Positions 26,420 to 35,005 of a stretch of 64,000 nt of DNA are shown here, in pieces; position 1 is the first letter of the stretch; every line of letters begins with the position of its first letter. Source of the DNA: Bacillota bacterium (GTDB taxonomy: Bacteria; Bacillota; Clostridia; Oscillospirales; Acutalibacteraceae); NCBI GenBank assembly GCA_023458755.1, contig JAEWYE010000051.1:1-64000 (forward strand), written 5' to 3'. Below the pieces are notes generated by a model that saw only the letters and a program-made list of their open reading frames with translations, did not search any database and was not told where the DNA came from. A program made the translations under genes and the position numbers.

Positions 26420-28024
26420 TTAGGATTCGCTTACCGGAAGTTTAGATGCACAAACCTTTTGGTAAAGCAAGACCGTACCCACCGCAAACAGAAAAGTAAT
26501 TATACCCGTTAGCAAATTTGCGTTTACATTTGAGAAAACCAAAAGAACCGCAATCGGCAGCAAACCGATAATCATTGTGCCCAGTAAGCCAACCATAGCC
26601 GCCATACTTTGTTTAATGACCGTCACTTCGGCCTCCCATGTGAAATTCGGTATTTTCAGGTTGATAAAAATCCCCCAAGCGCAGGTAAAGCCTGTGAAAA
26701 CAAGCGGGGTAACAAACAGCCATAAAGTTTGCAGGACATCCGCTTTCAGACAAATACTCATGAACAAAGAACTGAGCAGAACACAAGGCAGAAGAACCGT
26801 CGCGTTTACTGCCATTTTGCTCTTGTAGACTGTAGCCGCCTTTACCGGCAAAGTCTGCAAAATCCACAGATTTTTCCCTTCCAGAGAAAGGGAAACACAA
26901 GAAGTACAGGTCATGCCCAGCATACCGCACAGAACAAAAGGCACAACACGGACAATCATCGGTTGAATATTCGGTATCTGAAACATCTGTGTCATTTGAT
27001 CGATTCCCAATACCAAACACGCAATGGAAGCCGCCAGCATAAGCACTGCTCCGCACCCCATATTCAGTACATAGAGATTGGATGAGAAAAAGCGCTTCAG
27101 TTCTTTTTGGTACAAAGCCTGAAAAGGAGAAGCTGTCTGCACCCCCTGCAATTTGTAATTCGACTTGCTTTGGTGAGTGGTAAGGCCGGTGTTAATTGCT
27201 TTATACGGAATGGAAACAAGCTTTACAAACAGCCAGTACCACACAACCGAAATTGCCAAAAATGCAAGAAACGAAAGAATATCGTTCTGACAAATAGCCT
27301 TTCCAAACAGTCCGGTTAAAGGATACGATTGATTCATTTTCTGTGAGATCAGGTCGCCCAATTGAGCCAACTGTTTCACGCTGATTTGAGTGGAATTCAG
27401 TGTTCCGGTACTCATACTCGCGCCTAAAAAGCCAATCAGCAGAATGAAGGAAAGCAAAATACTGACCACATTGGTATGTTTGAACCTTGACGCAACCGCA
27501 CTGATGATTGCGCTTATCACCGTTGCTACTGTCATGGGGACAAGCGGCGCGGCAAAGATTGCAATCCCCCACATCACGTAAAACAGCGCCTGCGGTTTTA
27601 CAAAATAGCAATAGGAAATTCCCATGGGCAGCATAACACCAAGGGAAAACAGGGCATTCCACCCGTACATCAAAAAGAAACGGCTGGAAATAACCGAACT
27701 TGTTTTCACCGGAAGCGCCATCAGCGCGTCGTAATCCCGAAAGGCGAACAGCGTGCCACCCGCTTTAAACAAAGTAAAAAACAGAACCAGCAGACTTGTA
27801 AGGGTAAAGGCACAGCCCGGAATAACCGAAGCTAACCCGATACTGCCAAGCCCATACCCAATGCCGAAGCTGTAAAACACCATGACAAAAGCCAAAATCA
27901 CCATGGATGCCGCGAAAGCGACCGATCGGTTTTTCTTCTTTTGATCCTTTTCATGCAGAAAGCTGTTCACACCTGACTGACTCAAGAATTGAGCCTTTAG
28001 CAGAATCCATGTCTTATTTTTCAT
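26420..28024 (-). CDS. ABC-2 type transporter permease (YthQ-like)
   Basis: 534 residues with about twelve hydrophobic segments. The N-terminal part (VAFAASMVILAFVMVFYSFG; LFFTLFKAGGTLFAFRDYDA) matches the putative exporter permeases encoded next to a single ABC ATPase in Firmicutes. Substrate unknown; such systems export peptides or lipids or act in resistance. Its start overlaps the end of the ATPase gene by 11 bases, with AAGGTGG 6 bases upstream inside that gene, so translation is coupled. Confidence 0.82.
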   Translation of the reverse strand: MKNKTWILLKAQFLSQSGVNSFLHEKDQKKKNRSVAFAASMVILAFVMVFYSFGIGYGLGSIGLASVIPGCAFTLTSLLVLFFTLFKAGGTLFAFRDYDALMALPVKTSSVISSRFFLMYGWNALFSLGVMLPMGISYCYFVKPQALFYVMWGIAIFAAPLVPMTVATVISAIISAVASRFKHTNVVSILLSFILLIGFLGASMSTGTLNSTQISVKQLAQLGDLISQKMNQSYPLTGLFGKAICQNDILSFLAFLAISVVWYWLFVKLVSIPYKAINTGLTTHQSKSNYKLQGVQTASPFQALYQKELKRFFSSNLYVLNMGCGAVLMLAASIACLVLGIDQMTQMFQIPNIQPMIVRVVPFVLCGMLGMTCTSCVSLSLEGKNLWILQTLPVKAATVYKSKMAVNATVLLPCVLLSSLFMSICLKADVLQTLWLFVTPLVFTGFTCAWGIFINLKIPNFTWEAEVTVIKQSMAAMVGLLGTMIIGLLPIAVLLVFSNVNANLLTGIITFLFAVGTVLLYQKVCASKLPVSES

Positions 28025-28736
28025 TTTCTGCCACCTTCATATAAAGGGATTCCAAAGATTGATTTTGGATCATATCCTCCATATTGCCCGCAGCGATGAG
28101 CTTGCCTTCTTTAATGATGGCGATTTTATTGCAGAGCTTTTCCGCGACATCCAGAACATGAGTAGAAAAGAAAATCGCGCTGCCCTCACTGCACATTTCG
28201 CGCATGGTGTTTTTCAGCATGAGGGAAGCCTCCGGGTCAAGCCCGACGAAGGGCTCATCCAGAAGGAGCAGCTTCGGCTTATGAAGAAAGCCGGAAATCA
28301 GCGCAACCTTTTGCTTCATTCCGTGTGAATAGGAAGAAATCAAATCACCCAGCGCGCCTGTAATTTCAAACAAATCACCGTATTTCCGAATGCGCTGCTC
28401 CCGCTCCGTTTTTCCTACCTCAAAAATATCGCCGATGAAATTCAAATACTGAATACCCGTCAAATGCTCGTATAAATCCGGATTATCCGGAATATAGGCG
28501 ATTGCTTTTTTGCATTCCAGCGGTGATTTTTGAACAGAATGTCCATCTACAAAAATCTCACCTTCCTCAAAATCCAACACACCCGCAACGGACTTTATGG
28601 TTGTGCTCTTTCCGGCGCCGTTGTGCCCGATGAATCCGTAAATATCACCCGCTTCAACCGAGAGATTAAAATGGTCAACCGCCCGTTTTCCGCCTTTATA
28701 CACCTTCGAAAAATTCTTAATTTCCAACACTGCCAT
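28014..28736 (-). CDS. ABC transporter ATP-binding protein
   Basis: 240 residues. Walker A GHNGAGKSTTIKSVAG, signature YSHGMKQKVALISGFL (YSHGMKQ in place of LSGGQ, usual for this subfamily), Walker B LLLLDEPFVGLDP and switch FFSTHVLDVAEKL. It drives the permease encoded downstream. The ATG at 28736 is preferred with GAGG 9 bases upstream. The promoter and a palindromic operator-like site lie at 28788-28845. Confidence 0.92.
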   Translation of the reverse strand: MAVLEIKNFSKVYKGGKRAVDHFNLSVEAGDIYGFIGHNGAGKSTTIKSVAGVLDFEEGEIFVDGHSVQKSPLECKKAIAYIPDNPDLYEHLTGIQYLNFIGDIFEVGKTEREQRIRKYGDLFEITGALGDLISSYSHGMKQKVALISGFLHKPKLLLLDEPFVGLDPEASLMLKNTMREMCSEGSAIFFSTHVLDVAEKLCNKIAIIKEGKLIAAGNMEDMIQNQSLESLYMKVAENEK

Positions 28737-28787
28737 AATCATGCACCTCTGACTTCACTCAATTTTATGTAGAGTCTTATTTTGTTC

Positions 28788-28807
28788 ATTTAGACGTTTA
28801 TCTAAAT
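28788..28807. promoter_or_regulatory. Palindromic operator-like site ahead of the ABC operon
   Basis: ATTTAGA, 6 bases, TCTAAAT: a perfect 7-bp inverted repeat placed 11 bases downstream of the -10 box. A repressor bound here would block the start of transcription. The regulator is not identified; the palindrome differs from the one in front of the tetR gene (30113). Confidence 0.5.
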
Positions 28808-28817
28808 ATCTAATTGC

Positions 28818-28845
28818 AGTATAGCACGAACTTTTAGAAAGTCAA
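28818..28845 (-). promoter_or_regulatory. Promoter of the ABC-2 operon
   Basis: On the minus strand TTGACT (28845-28840), 16-base spacer, TATACT (28823-28818). Confidence 0.7.
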
Positions 28846-28870
28846 GGGTTCAGACATAGATTTTTTAAAA

Positions 28871-28925
28871 AAGAAAATCAAAAAATCAGAGCCGCAGGAC
28901 ACAGTATCATTTATTCCTGCGGCTC
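28871..28925 (-). terminator. Terminator of the tetR operon
   Basis: GAGCCGCAGGA and its complement (28889-28899 with 28915-28925) form an 11-bp stem that includes the last codons of the membrane-protein gene and brackets its stop; the minus strand continues CTGATTTTTTGATTTTCTTTTTT. Confidence 0.85.
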
Positions 28926-29522
28926 GCTGTTTTTGAAGTGGAGTAAAGACAGAATGCATACCGGGGTGAAATATGCACACCAAAATTCCAACACAACGAC
29001 ACCGGTCAGGGTTCCACCCGGCATATTGGGTTTAAAGATTCCAAGAGCAGGCATTACTACACAGGAAACCGCGAAAATTCCATGAATCATCAAAAGTGCT
29101 TTTAACCACTTATCTGCTTTTGTGACCGTTCGAATGGAGAATGCGATAAAAAAGGTCGCCAATGCCATAAAGCCATATCCCAACAGGTCATAGCTGAAAA
29201 ACAGTCCAAACTTGGAATAATCCAATATTTGAGCAGCCTGCTGGTTCAATTCGGAAAGACGAACGGTCGTAATCTGAGCGAAATAAACCATCATAATGAA
29301 TACCGCATAGACCGCTGAAAACGCGATTGCCGTATACTGAACCGCTTTTGTCTTCGCTTCTCCCACTGCCGCAAATGAGCAAATCAAGGGAACGAAGCCC
29401 CATGCGATAAACATACTGGAAACATAACTGGCAAAATCACTCCCAAGAATCATAGAGCAGGCAAACGCAAGCACTGCCGCCAACGTAACCAACGCAGAAC
29501 CCATTCCAACTTTTCGATTCAT
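28911..29522 (-). CDS. Membrane protein of unknown function, co-translated with TetR regulator
   Basis: 203 residues with six predicted membrane helices (for example VTLAAVLAFACSMILGSDF, LLGYGFMALATFFIAFSIRT, ILSLLHFKNSEPQE at the end). I do not recognise the family with confidence. The start ATG overlaps the tetR stop in an ATGA, so the two are translationally coupled, and the gene is a likely target of that regulator. The layout suggests an efflux, sensing or stress membrane protein, but nothing in the sequence fixes this. Confidence 0.65.
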   Translation of the reverse strand: MNRKVGMGSALVTLAAVLAFACSMILGSDFASYVSSMFIAWGFVPLICSFAAVGEAKTKAVQYTAIAFSAVYAVFIMMVYFAQITTVRLSELNQQAAQILDYSKFGLFFSYDLLGYGFMALATFFIAFSIRTVTKADKWLKALLMIHGIFAVSCVVMPALGIFKPNMPGGTLTGVVVLEFWCAYFTPVCILSLLHFKNSEPQE

Positions 29523-30091
29523 TTTCGATACAACCTTTCAATAATAAAATCGACAAACGTGTCACGATCTTCTTTTGCACAAAAATCAAAATGCAGAGCT
29601 TCCGGCGTAATGTTCCTCTTTAAGAAAAGTCCCTGCAAAATCAGCGTCATGCAGTAGGTGAGCAGAAGCTTTTCCTGTTCGGAACGGCTGTCGCCTTTTA
29701 AAGTAGACAGAAAGCCGTTTACGGTTTTCATGGTGTTATCTAAAATAGCAGGAGCCGTCATATCACTCAGAATGGAAATCCGCGAAATCTCCGGATTCTG
29801 CACCAAAAAATCCATTACCTGCTTTGCTACTTCTTTCAGCATTTCAATTTTGTCGGTATCTTTTGAAATGTTGGGACGAAACACAATGATTACGTTTTTT
29901 ATGATGCGTTCCACACAGATTTGAATCAAATTCTCCTTGGACGTAAAGTGATAATTAATTAAGCCGATACCTACACCGGACTTCTCCGCAATTTGGCGTA
30001 TGGTAATATCCTCGATATTCCCATTCCCGCTTTGCAACAACCCGATTGTAGTTTCAATGATTTTCTCTTTTACCGTTTCTGATTTTTTCAT
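29519..30091 (-). CDS. TetR-family transcriptional regulator
   Basis: 190 residues. N-terminal helix-turn-helix: IEDITIRQIAEKSGVGIGLI then NYHFTSKENLIQICVERIIK (about 22-62), the TetR_N signature. The C-terminal ligand/dimerisation half is unassigned. A perfect 15-bp palindrome (30113-30127) lies 22 bases upstream of its start and immediately downstream of its own -10 box, so autorepression is expected. First gene of a two-gene operon with the membrane protein. Confidence 0.9.
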   Translation of the reverse strand: MKKSETVKEKIIETTIGLLQSGNGNIEDITIRQIAEKSGVGIGLINYHFTSKENLIQICVERIIKNVIIVFRPNISKDTDKIEMLKEVAKQVMDFLVQNPEISRISILSDMTAPAILDNTMKTVNGFLSTLKGDSRSEQEKLLLTYCMTLILQGLFLKRNITPEALHFDFCAKEDRDTFVDFIIERLYRK

Positions 30092-30112
30092 CCGGCTATT
30101 TGCACCTCACTT

Positions 30113-30127
30113 TTGAACATTGTTCAA
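30113..30127. promoter_or_regulatory. Probable TetR-family operator
   Basis: TTGAACATTGTTCAA, a perfect palindrome around a single central base, 5 bases downstream of the tetR -10 element. Size, symmetry and place match an autoregulatory operator for the adjacent regulator. Confidence 0.7.
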
Positions 30128-30131
30128 TTTT

Positions 30132-30159
30132 ATTTTACTCTTTATTCTTAATCTGTCAA
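30132..30159 (-). promoter_or_regulatory. Promoter of the tetR operon
   Basis: On the minus strand TTGACA (30159-30154), 16-base spacer, TAAAAT (30137-30132). Confidence 0.7.
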
Positions 30160-30223
30160 GCTTATATTTTTCCTTTTCCATTCTCCATAGTTTTCGATTT
30201 TCCACTCCGCAAGTAAGAATACG

Positions 30224-30256
30224 CAAAAAAGCCGCAAAGCAAAATGCTTCACGGCT
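30224..30256 (-). terminator. Terminator of the E2-like gene
   Basis: On the minus strand AGCCGTGAAGCA, TTT, TGCTTTGCGGCT with one internal mismatch, followed by TTTTTTGCG. It starts 22 bases after the stop at 30278. Confidence 0.8.
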
Positions 30257-30277
30257 CAAAAAGTACGAATGTAATTT

Positions 30278-31168
30278 TTATGGGATATCATGAATGACTT
30301 CTTTAGGAGGAACGTCCAAAACGGCAGGATTCGCCAAATAGGAGCGGAACAGCTTCAGCCCCGAGGCAAAGTAAGCGCCGTCACAGATACGCTCATCCGT
30401 TACAAAGGTAAAATCGATGTATTTTTTCTTTATGACCTGTCCCCCATCGCCAATTTCATTTTGGGTTCGCTTTGCGCCGAATGCCAGAAATACCGGCACA
30501 TTCCCGAAATTATACAAATGGTGATAGATGGGCGGAATACCAAGCGACGCCATGGAGGTAATGAACATGGACCCGTGGAATGGACTGATATTGATTAAGG
30601 CCATAGGAACCAATCCAAAGTAATCCAGCAGTTTTATGAACCAAAACGCGAATTTTTTGACGGAGCCGGGTATGTAATTGAGCATTCTCGCCTTGCCGTC
30701 AAAGTCATTTTCGCTGTCCGCAAAGGCTTTGGCTACGGCATCTTTAAAACGGCGGTACACCTGTTCCGCGGTATCCGTCGGCTCAAATGTCACCTTAATA
30801 ACCGTATCCACCACATCCGCACGAAGTTCCTTCTTAATAGCCATATTGATCACAATTTGCTCTCTGGTGAAAATTTTCTGGCCGGAGATAAAACGGTTGA
30901 TATAGGGTTTTTGAGAAACCATCCGGATATAAGCAGCAAGGATAACATGCATAATTCCAAAACCATCCAGACCGCCGCCGCGTTTTTGCCGAACATAGCG
31001 TTCCACTTCGGCCGTATCGAATTTATCGACTAAGTAATTTTGAGCATCGCACCGTGAGACCATAATATAGGGTGAAATCGTATTGTAAGGTGCCAGAGAA
31101 CGAACTTTTCTGCCATCTTTTCTATCACCAAAACGCCGTTTTGTCTTCGTCATGTCAATCTTCCCCAC
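30278..31168 (-). CDS. E2/CAT-fold acyltransferase-like protein lacking the catalytic His
   Basis: 296 residues. The body matches the catalytic domain of 2-oxo acid dehydrogenase E2 subunits (CAT superfamily): YRRFKDAVAKAFADSENDFD, INISPFHGSMFITSMASLGI with the conserved Gly/Ser block, and FTFVTDERICDGAYFASGLK near residue 255-274. E2 and CAT enzymes need H-x3-DG; here the sequence is DERICDG, with Glu in the His position. There is no lipoyl or peripheral-subunit-binding domain and no dehydrogenase gene nearby. It may therefore bind an acyl-CoA-like ligand without classical acyl transfer, or use different chemistry. Two possible starts, residues 1 and 6. Confidence 0.7.
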   Translation of the reverse strand: MGKIDMTKTKRRFGDRKDGRKVRSLAPYNTISPYIMVSRCDAQNYLVDKFDTAEVERYVRQKRGGGLDGFGIMHVILAAYIRMVSQKPYINRFISGQKIFTREQIVINMAIKKELRADVVDTVIKVTFEPTDTAEQVYRRFKDAVAKAFADSENDFDGKARMLNYIPGSVKKFAFWFIKLLDYFGLVPMALINISPFHGSMFITSMASLGIPPIYHHLYNFGNVPVFLAFGAKRTQNEIGDGGQVIKKKYIDFTFVTDERICDGAYFASGLKLFRSYLANPAVLDVPPKEVIHDIP

Positions 31169-31372
31169 TCAATCATTTACAAATTCACTTCTGACAGGTA
31201 CTTAGTCCGACAAAATCACAAGGTTTACAGGATATGTCCGCTTAATTCGGTCTTTCATTTACAAAAGCTTACAAAATACAGCATACCATAAATACGAAAA
31301 TTCCGCTAGATTATCGGCCTATTTTGTTTATGTTTTTCGGAGCAAATCCATATTAGTTGCACCACAAAACGA

Positions 31373-31410
31373 AAAAGGCCCGAAAAGTCTGTCAACTTCT
31401 CGAGCCTTTG
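31373..31410 (-). terminator. Terminator of the GH31 gene
   Basis: On the minus strand AAGGCTCGAGAAGT, 6-nt loop, ACTTTTCGGGCCTT with wobble pairs, followed by TTTCG. Located 16 bases after the stop at 31424. Confidence 0.7.
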
Positions 31411-31423
31411 GTCGGTGCGGAGG

Positions 31424-33742
31424 TTAGGCACCAACGGTAAATGTAATCGTATTGACTCCGGAATCTACCAGCAGCCTGGTGCCAAGCGTATCCGCCTGAG
31501 CCTTAGCACCCTGCACATTGGAAACAGAAGGCACATTGCGCATCAGAACGGTAATACCGTCCGCTTTTCCGGTAAAGATAACAGTGACCGTATTCTGCTG
31601 TTTGCAGGCGCTGACGCGAAGCGTTTCGACTGCGTCTTTATCATAAATGGCTGCACAAGCAGTCTGGTTTTCCACCAATTCAAACACATGAAGGGTCACG
31701 TCTTTTGCATAGTCGTAATCCGGCACCTGATTGTTACTGCCAACCGGAACAACAGAGTTCGGCCTTGCCATGAGCGGCAGACTGAAATAGTTGTGATGCT
31801 CATGCTGCCACGAGCCGCCCTCAACAACTTGATTGGAAAAGAAATTCGTCCATCTTCCCTGTGGCAGATAATAATCGACTGTGCTGTCATCGCGCAGAAT
31901 CGGTGCTACCAGTAAATTGTCACCCAGCATATATTGGGTATCCAGTGTATCGCAGGCACGGTCATCATTAAATTCCATTACCATGGCACGCATAACCGGA
32001 ACGCCAGTTTCTGCCGTCAAGCAGGCAGTGCTGAAGATATACGGCATCAGGGAACATTTCAGTTCGGTGAAAAGGCGTACCACATCGACCGCCTCTTCGT
32101 CAAACAGCCACGGCACACGGTACGAGCTGCTGCCGTGCAGTCGGCTGTGCGAAGAAAGCAAACCGAACGCTACCCAACGTTTGTACAAATCCGGTGTGGC
32201 TGTGCTTTCAAAGCCGCTGATATCGTGACTCCAGAAGCCAAATCCGCTCATACACAACGATAATCCGCCGCGCAGGCTTTCCGCCATGGCGGAATACTTG
32301 GAATCGCTGTCACCGCCCCAGTGCACCGGGAATTTCTGTCCGCCGACCGTTGCGCTTCTGGCAAACAGAACCGCTTCCTTTTCGCCCTTGGCTTTCTTGA
32401 GGAACTCAAACACGGTCTTGTTATAAAGATACGTGTAGTAATTATGCATTTTTACCGGATCAGAACCGTCGAAATACACCACATCGGTCGGGATTCTTTC
32501 ACCGAAGTCGGTTTTAAAGCAATCCACGCCAACATCCAGCAAAGCTTGAAGTTTGCTGCAATACCATTCACACGCGGCAGGATTGGTAAAGTCCACAAGC
32601 CCCATGCCGGGCTGCCACATATCCCACTGCCACACATCCCCGTTGGGGCGTTTGAGCAAGTAGCCGTGCTCCATGCCTTCCGCGAACAGCGGCGATTTCT
32701 GTGCAATATAGGAATTGATCCAAACACAAATCTTTAGGCCTTTGCTCTTTAAGCGGGCAAGCATATTTTTCACGTCGGAGAATACATGCTCATCCCACTC
32801 AAAATTGCACCATTCATATTCTTTCATCCAATAGCAGTCAAAGTGAAACACATGAAGAGGCAGGTTGCGCTGCGCCATGCCGTCCACAAAGCTGGTAACG
32901 GTTTTCTCATCGTACTGGGTGGTGAACGAGGTTGTCAGCCACAGGCCGAAAGTCCACGCGGGCGGCAATGCCGGTTTTCCGGTTAACGAGGTGTAATTTT
33001 GCAGCACACCCTTCATATCCCCGCCGCCGATAATCATATAATCCAGTTTTTCGCCCGGAACGCTGAACTGCACGCGGGAAGCCGCTTCGGATGCGATTTC
33101 ATAGGAAACGCGGTCGGTGCTGTTGACAAATACGCCGTAATTGCGGTTGGTGATATAGAACGGGATATTCTTATAGGCTTGCTCGGATGCGGTACCGCCG
33201 TCTTCATTCCAGATATCGACGCTCTGTCCGTTCCTGACGAACGGCGTAAACCGCTCACCCAAGCCGTATATTTTTTCACCGATAGCTAAATCAAGCTGTT
33301 CGCGCATATAATTGCCATCCGGCGCAGTTACATAGCCCAGCTGCCTGCTGCCGGTTGAAGTGAGCAGTTTGCCATCATACAAGTAATCAATTACAAAATC
33401 CACCTTGTTGATTCTTGCGGTAAGTTTGCCGCTTGTGACGGTAAGTTCCTGCTCGGTCTCATTTGTATCCAGCTTGCAGGCTTCCTCATTTAATTCAAAG
33501 GAAGGTTCTTTTTGTGCGCTGCCCATAAAATGGTAGGTCTGAACACGAAGGATATCCGCACGCGGGGAAGAAAAGCGGATGGTTAGAAGAGGGCCGCCTA
33601 AGGTTTGCCCGCGGTTCGTAACTTTGAGCGGCGGCGCAAAAACCGTAACGGCATTCTCCTCCTGTTTTACATCGCGAATTTCCGCAGCGTTATAGATATT
33701 CACACCTTTTCTTTTTAGCCAGAATCCGTCTGTAAATTTCAA
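31424..33742 (-). CDS. GH31 alpha-xylosidase (YicI-like)
   Basis: 772 residues from the TTG at 33742, giving MKFTDGFWLKRKGV, with GGTGAGG 9 bases upstream; the GTG at 33757 is less likely. The length equals that of E. coli YicI. Catalytic nucleophile Asp in VDCFKTDFGERIPTDVVYFD (about residue 410) and acid/base Asp in PVHWGGDSDSKYSAMAESL (about 480); GFGFWSHDISGFE follows. Such enzymes release alpha-linked xylose (isoprimeverose) or related glucosides. No signal peptide, so an intracellular oligosaccharide hydrolase. Divergent from an AraC regulator, its likely controller. No transporter gene is adjacent. Confidence 0.9.
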   Translation of the reverse strand: MKFTDGFWLKRKGVNIYNAAEIRDVKQEENAVTVFAPPLKVTNRGQTLGGPLLTIRFSSPRADILRVQTYHFMGSAQKEPSFELNEEACKLDTNETEQELTVTSGKLTARINKVDFVIDYLYDGKLLTSTGSRQLGYVTAPDGNYMREQLDLAIGEKIYGLGERFTPFVRNGQSVDIWNEDGGTASEQAYKNIPFYITNRNYGVFVNSTDRVSYEIASEAASRVQFSVPGEKLDYMIIGGGDMKGVLQNYTSLTGKPALPPAWTFGLWLTTSFTTQYDEKTVTSFVDGMAQRNLPLHVFHFDCYWMKEYEWCNFEWDEHVFSDVKNMLARLKSKGLKICVWINSYIAQKSPLFAEGMEHGYLLKRPNGDVWQWDMWQPGMGLVDFTNPAACEWYCSKLQALLDVGVDCFKTDFGERIPTDVVYFDGSDPVKMHNYYTYLYNKTVFEFLKKAKGEKEAVLFARSATVGGQKFPVHWGGDSDSKYSAMAESLRGGLSLCMSGFGFWSHDISGFESTATPDLYKRWVAFGLLSSHSRLHGSSSYRVPWLFDEEAVDVVRLFTELKCSLMPYIFSTACLTAETGVPVMRAMVMEFNDDRACDTLDTQYMLGDNLLVAPILRDDSTVDYYLPQGRWTNFFSNQVVEGGSWQHEHHNYFSLPLMARPNSVVPVGSNNQVPDYDYAKDVTLHVFELVENQTACAAIYDKDAVETLRVSACKQQNTVTVIFTGKADGITVLMRNVPSVSNVQGAKAQADTLGTRLLVDSGVNTITFTVGA

Positions 33743-33849
33743 TACAATCAACCTCACCTTATATTTTTATTTTCATTTTGACGCTGTTTATTTTGATTCA
33801 GCCCAATAAAAGCTATACGTTCCGTGAACTGTGGCATCTTTTCAAGCTG

Positions 33850-33904
33850 TTGGGGCGGTTATACCGCCCCAAACCCCTGTTAGAGTGGGGAAATACGCTA
33901 ACAG
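33850..33904. repeat. GC-rich double-hairpin element
   Basis: TTGGGGCGGT-TAT-ACCGCCCCAA (33850-33872) is a perfect 10-bp hairpin, followed by CTGTTAG...CTAACAG (33877-33904). By eye it resembles the elements at 45755 and 48229 in having a GGCGG...CCGCC hairpin, a C-rich spacer and a second arm. It lies between the GH31 and araC genes. Confidence 0.45.
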
Positions 33905-33939
33905 TATGAAAAAGAGCGGCTGAATTTTCAGCCAAGGTC

Positions 33940-33968
33940 TTGTTTTCTAATAGTAAAAGCATTATGAT
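33940..33968 (+). promoter_or_regulatory. Promoter of the araC gene
   Basis: TTGTTT (33940-33945), 17-base spacer, TATGAT (33963-33968). Predicted start near 33975, nearly on top of the first ATG at 33981, so the real translation start may be further downstream. Confidence 0.5.
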
Positions 33969-33990
33969 AGTATCAATATAATGCTTTTAC
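33953..33990. promoter_or_regulatory. Perfect 13-bp inverted repeat over the araC promoter
   Basis: GTAAAAGCATTAT (33953-33965), 12 bases, ATAATGCTTTTAC (33978-33990). It covers the -10 box and transcription start of araC and faces the GH31 gene on the other side. This is the expected position of a regulator binding site; which protein binds is inference. Confidence 0.6.
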
Positions 33991-34937
33991 CAGCAAAATA
34001 CTTGCATAAAACAGGCAATAAATTGCAGAATCTTAACATTGAAGGTGATTTTATACAAAATCTTACGTTGAAAGAAAACCGCCGTCATGGTGACATCCTT
34101 CTGCCCATTAATACCTATCATATGATCATTCCGAGTCACGCAAATATATTCGACTGCCATTGGCACGACGAATTTGAATTATTCAAGCTGGATAAGGGTG
34201 AAGCCTTGGTTCAGATCGGTTCCACCTATCGCAAAGTACAGGAAGGAGATCTGCTGTTCATTAACAGCGGGGAACTTCATGCCGCTAAAACGGTTGACAA
34301 TTCCGGCTGTAATTTTCGTGCGGCGGTATTTTCACCCGAAATGCTGCTGGCACCGGCAAACGATCAGATTCTGATAAAATATGTGGCTCCGATTCTAAAC
34401 GGACACCTGATTTTACACAGTCCCATCAAACGGCAAAACGAGCATGAAAACAACATACAGGAATGCTTTGATGAAATTTACCGTTTGATAAAAAATCAGC
34501 CTGCCGGATATGAGCTTGCCGTAAAAGCAAATCTATTCCTGCTTTTTGGTGAATTTATTGCGTGCAGTCATTACGATAATCAGATTCGAACGGTAAAAAA
34601 GGATACCGGAACCATTGAAAACATTAAAAATATTATCAACTATATTGAAAAAAATTATCCGGAAAATCTGACCATTCAACTTCTCGCGGAACGAATGAAT
34701 GTGAGCCCCGGACATTTCTGCCGGCTGTTCAAACAGTATACAATGAAAACACCTATCCAGTATATTAATTATTACCGGCTTTCAAAAGCAATGGAACTCT
34801 TGCAGACAACCGACCGAAAAATTCTGGATATCGCGCTGGATACCGGATTCAACAGCATGAGCTACTTTATCAATGTGTTTCGTGAGAACATGGGCTGTAC
34901 CCCTTCCGAATACCGAAAGCGTATAAAAGCAAAATAA
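33981..34937 (+). CDS. AraC-family transcriptional regulator with cupin-like sensor domain
   Basis: 318 residues if begun at the ATG 33981. Residues about 40-120 are an AraC_binding cupin (HWHDEFELFKLDKGEALVQI, VQEGDLLFINSGELHAA); residues about 215-316 contain two helix-turn-helix motifs (LTIQLLAERMNVSPGHFCRL; DIALDTGFNSMSYFINVFRE) ending in MGCTPSEYRKRI, the AraC signature. Sugar-type sensors of this sort activate carbohydrate genes; the divergent GH31 gene is the obvious target. No RBS precedes the first ATG and it lies within the operator palindrome, so the true start is uncertain by up to about 30 codons. Confidence 0.88.
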   Translation: MLLPAKYLHKTGNKLQNLNIEGDFIQNLTLKENRRHGDILLPINTYHMIIPSHANIFDCHWHDEFELFKLDKGEALVQIGSTYRKVQEGDLLFINSGELHAAKTVDNSGCNFRAAVFSPEMLLAPANDQILIKYVAPILNGHLILHSPIKRQNEHENNIQECFDEIYRLIKNQPAGYELAVKANLFLLFGEFIACSHYDNQIRTVKKDTGTIENIKNIINYIEKNYPENLTIQLLAERMNVSPGHFCRLFKQYTMKTPIQYINYYRLSKAMELLQTTDRKILDIALDTGFNSMSYFINVFRENMGCTPSEYRKRIKAK

Positions 34938-34968
34938 ACGGAGCGTTACCTTAGCCAACTATGACCAG

Positions 34969-35003
34969 AGCGCCCCGCATCATTCGGATACGGGGCGCCC
35001 CTT
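34969..35003. terminator. Terminator between araC and ywbE
   Basis: GCGCCCCG (34970-34977) pairs with CGGGGCGC (34991-34998) around a 13-nt loop, followed by CCCTTGTTTATT. It lies between convergent genes. Confidence 0.6.
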
Positions 35004-35005
35004 GT

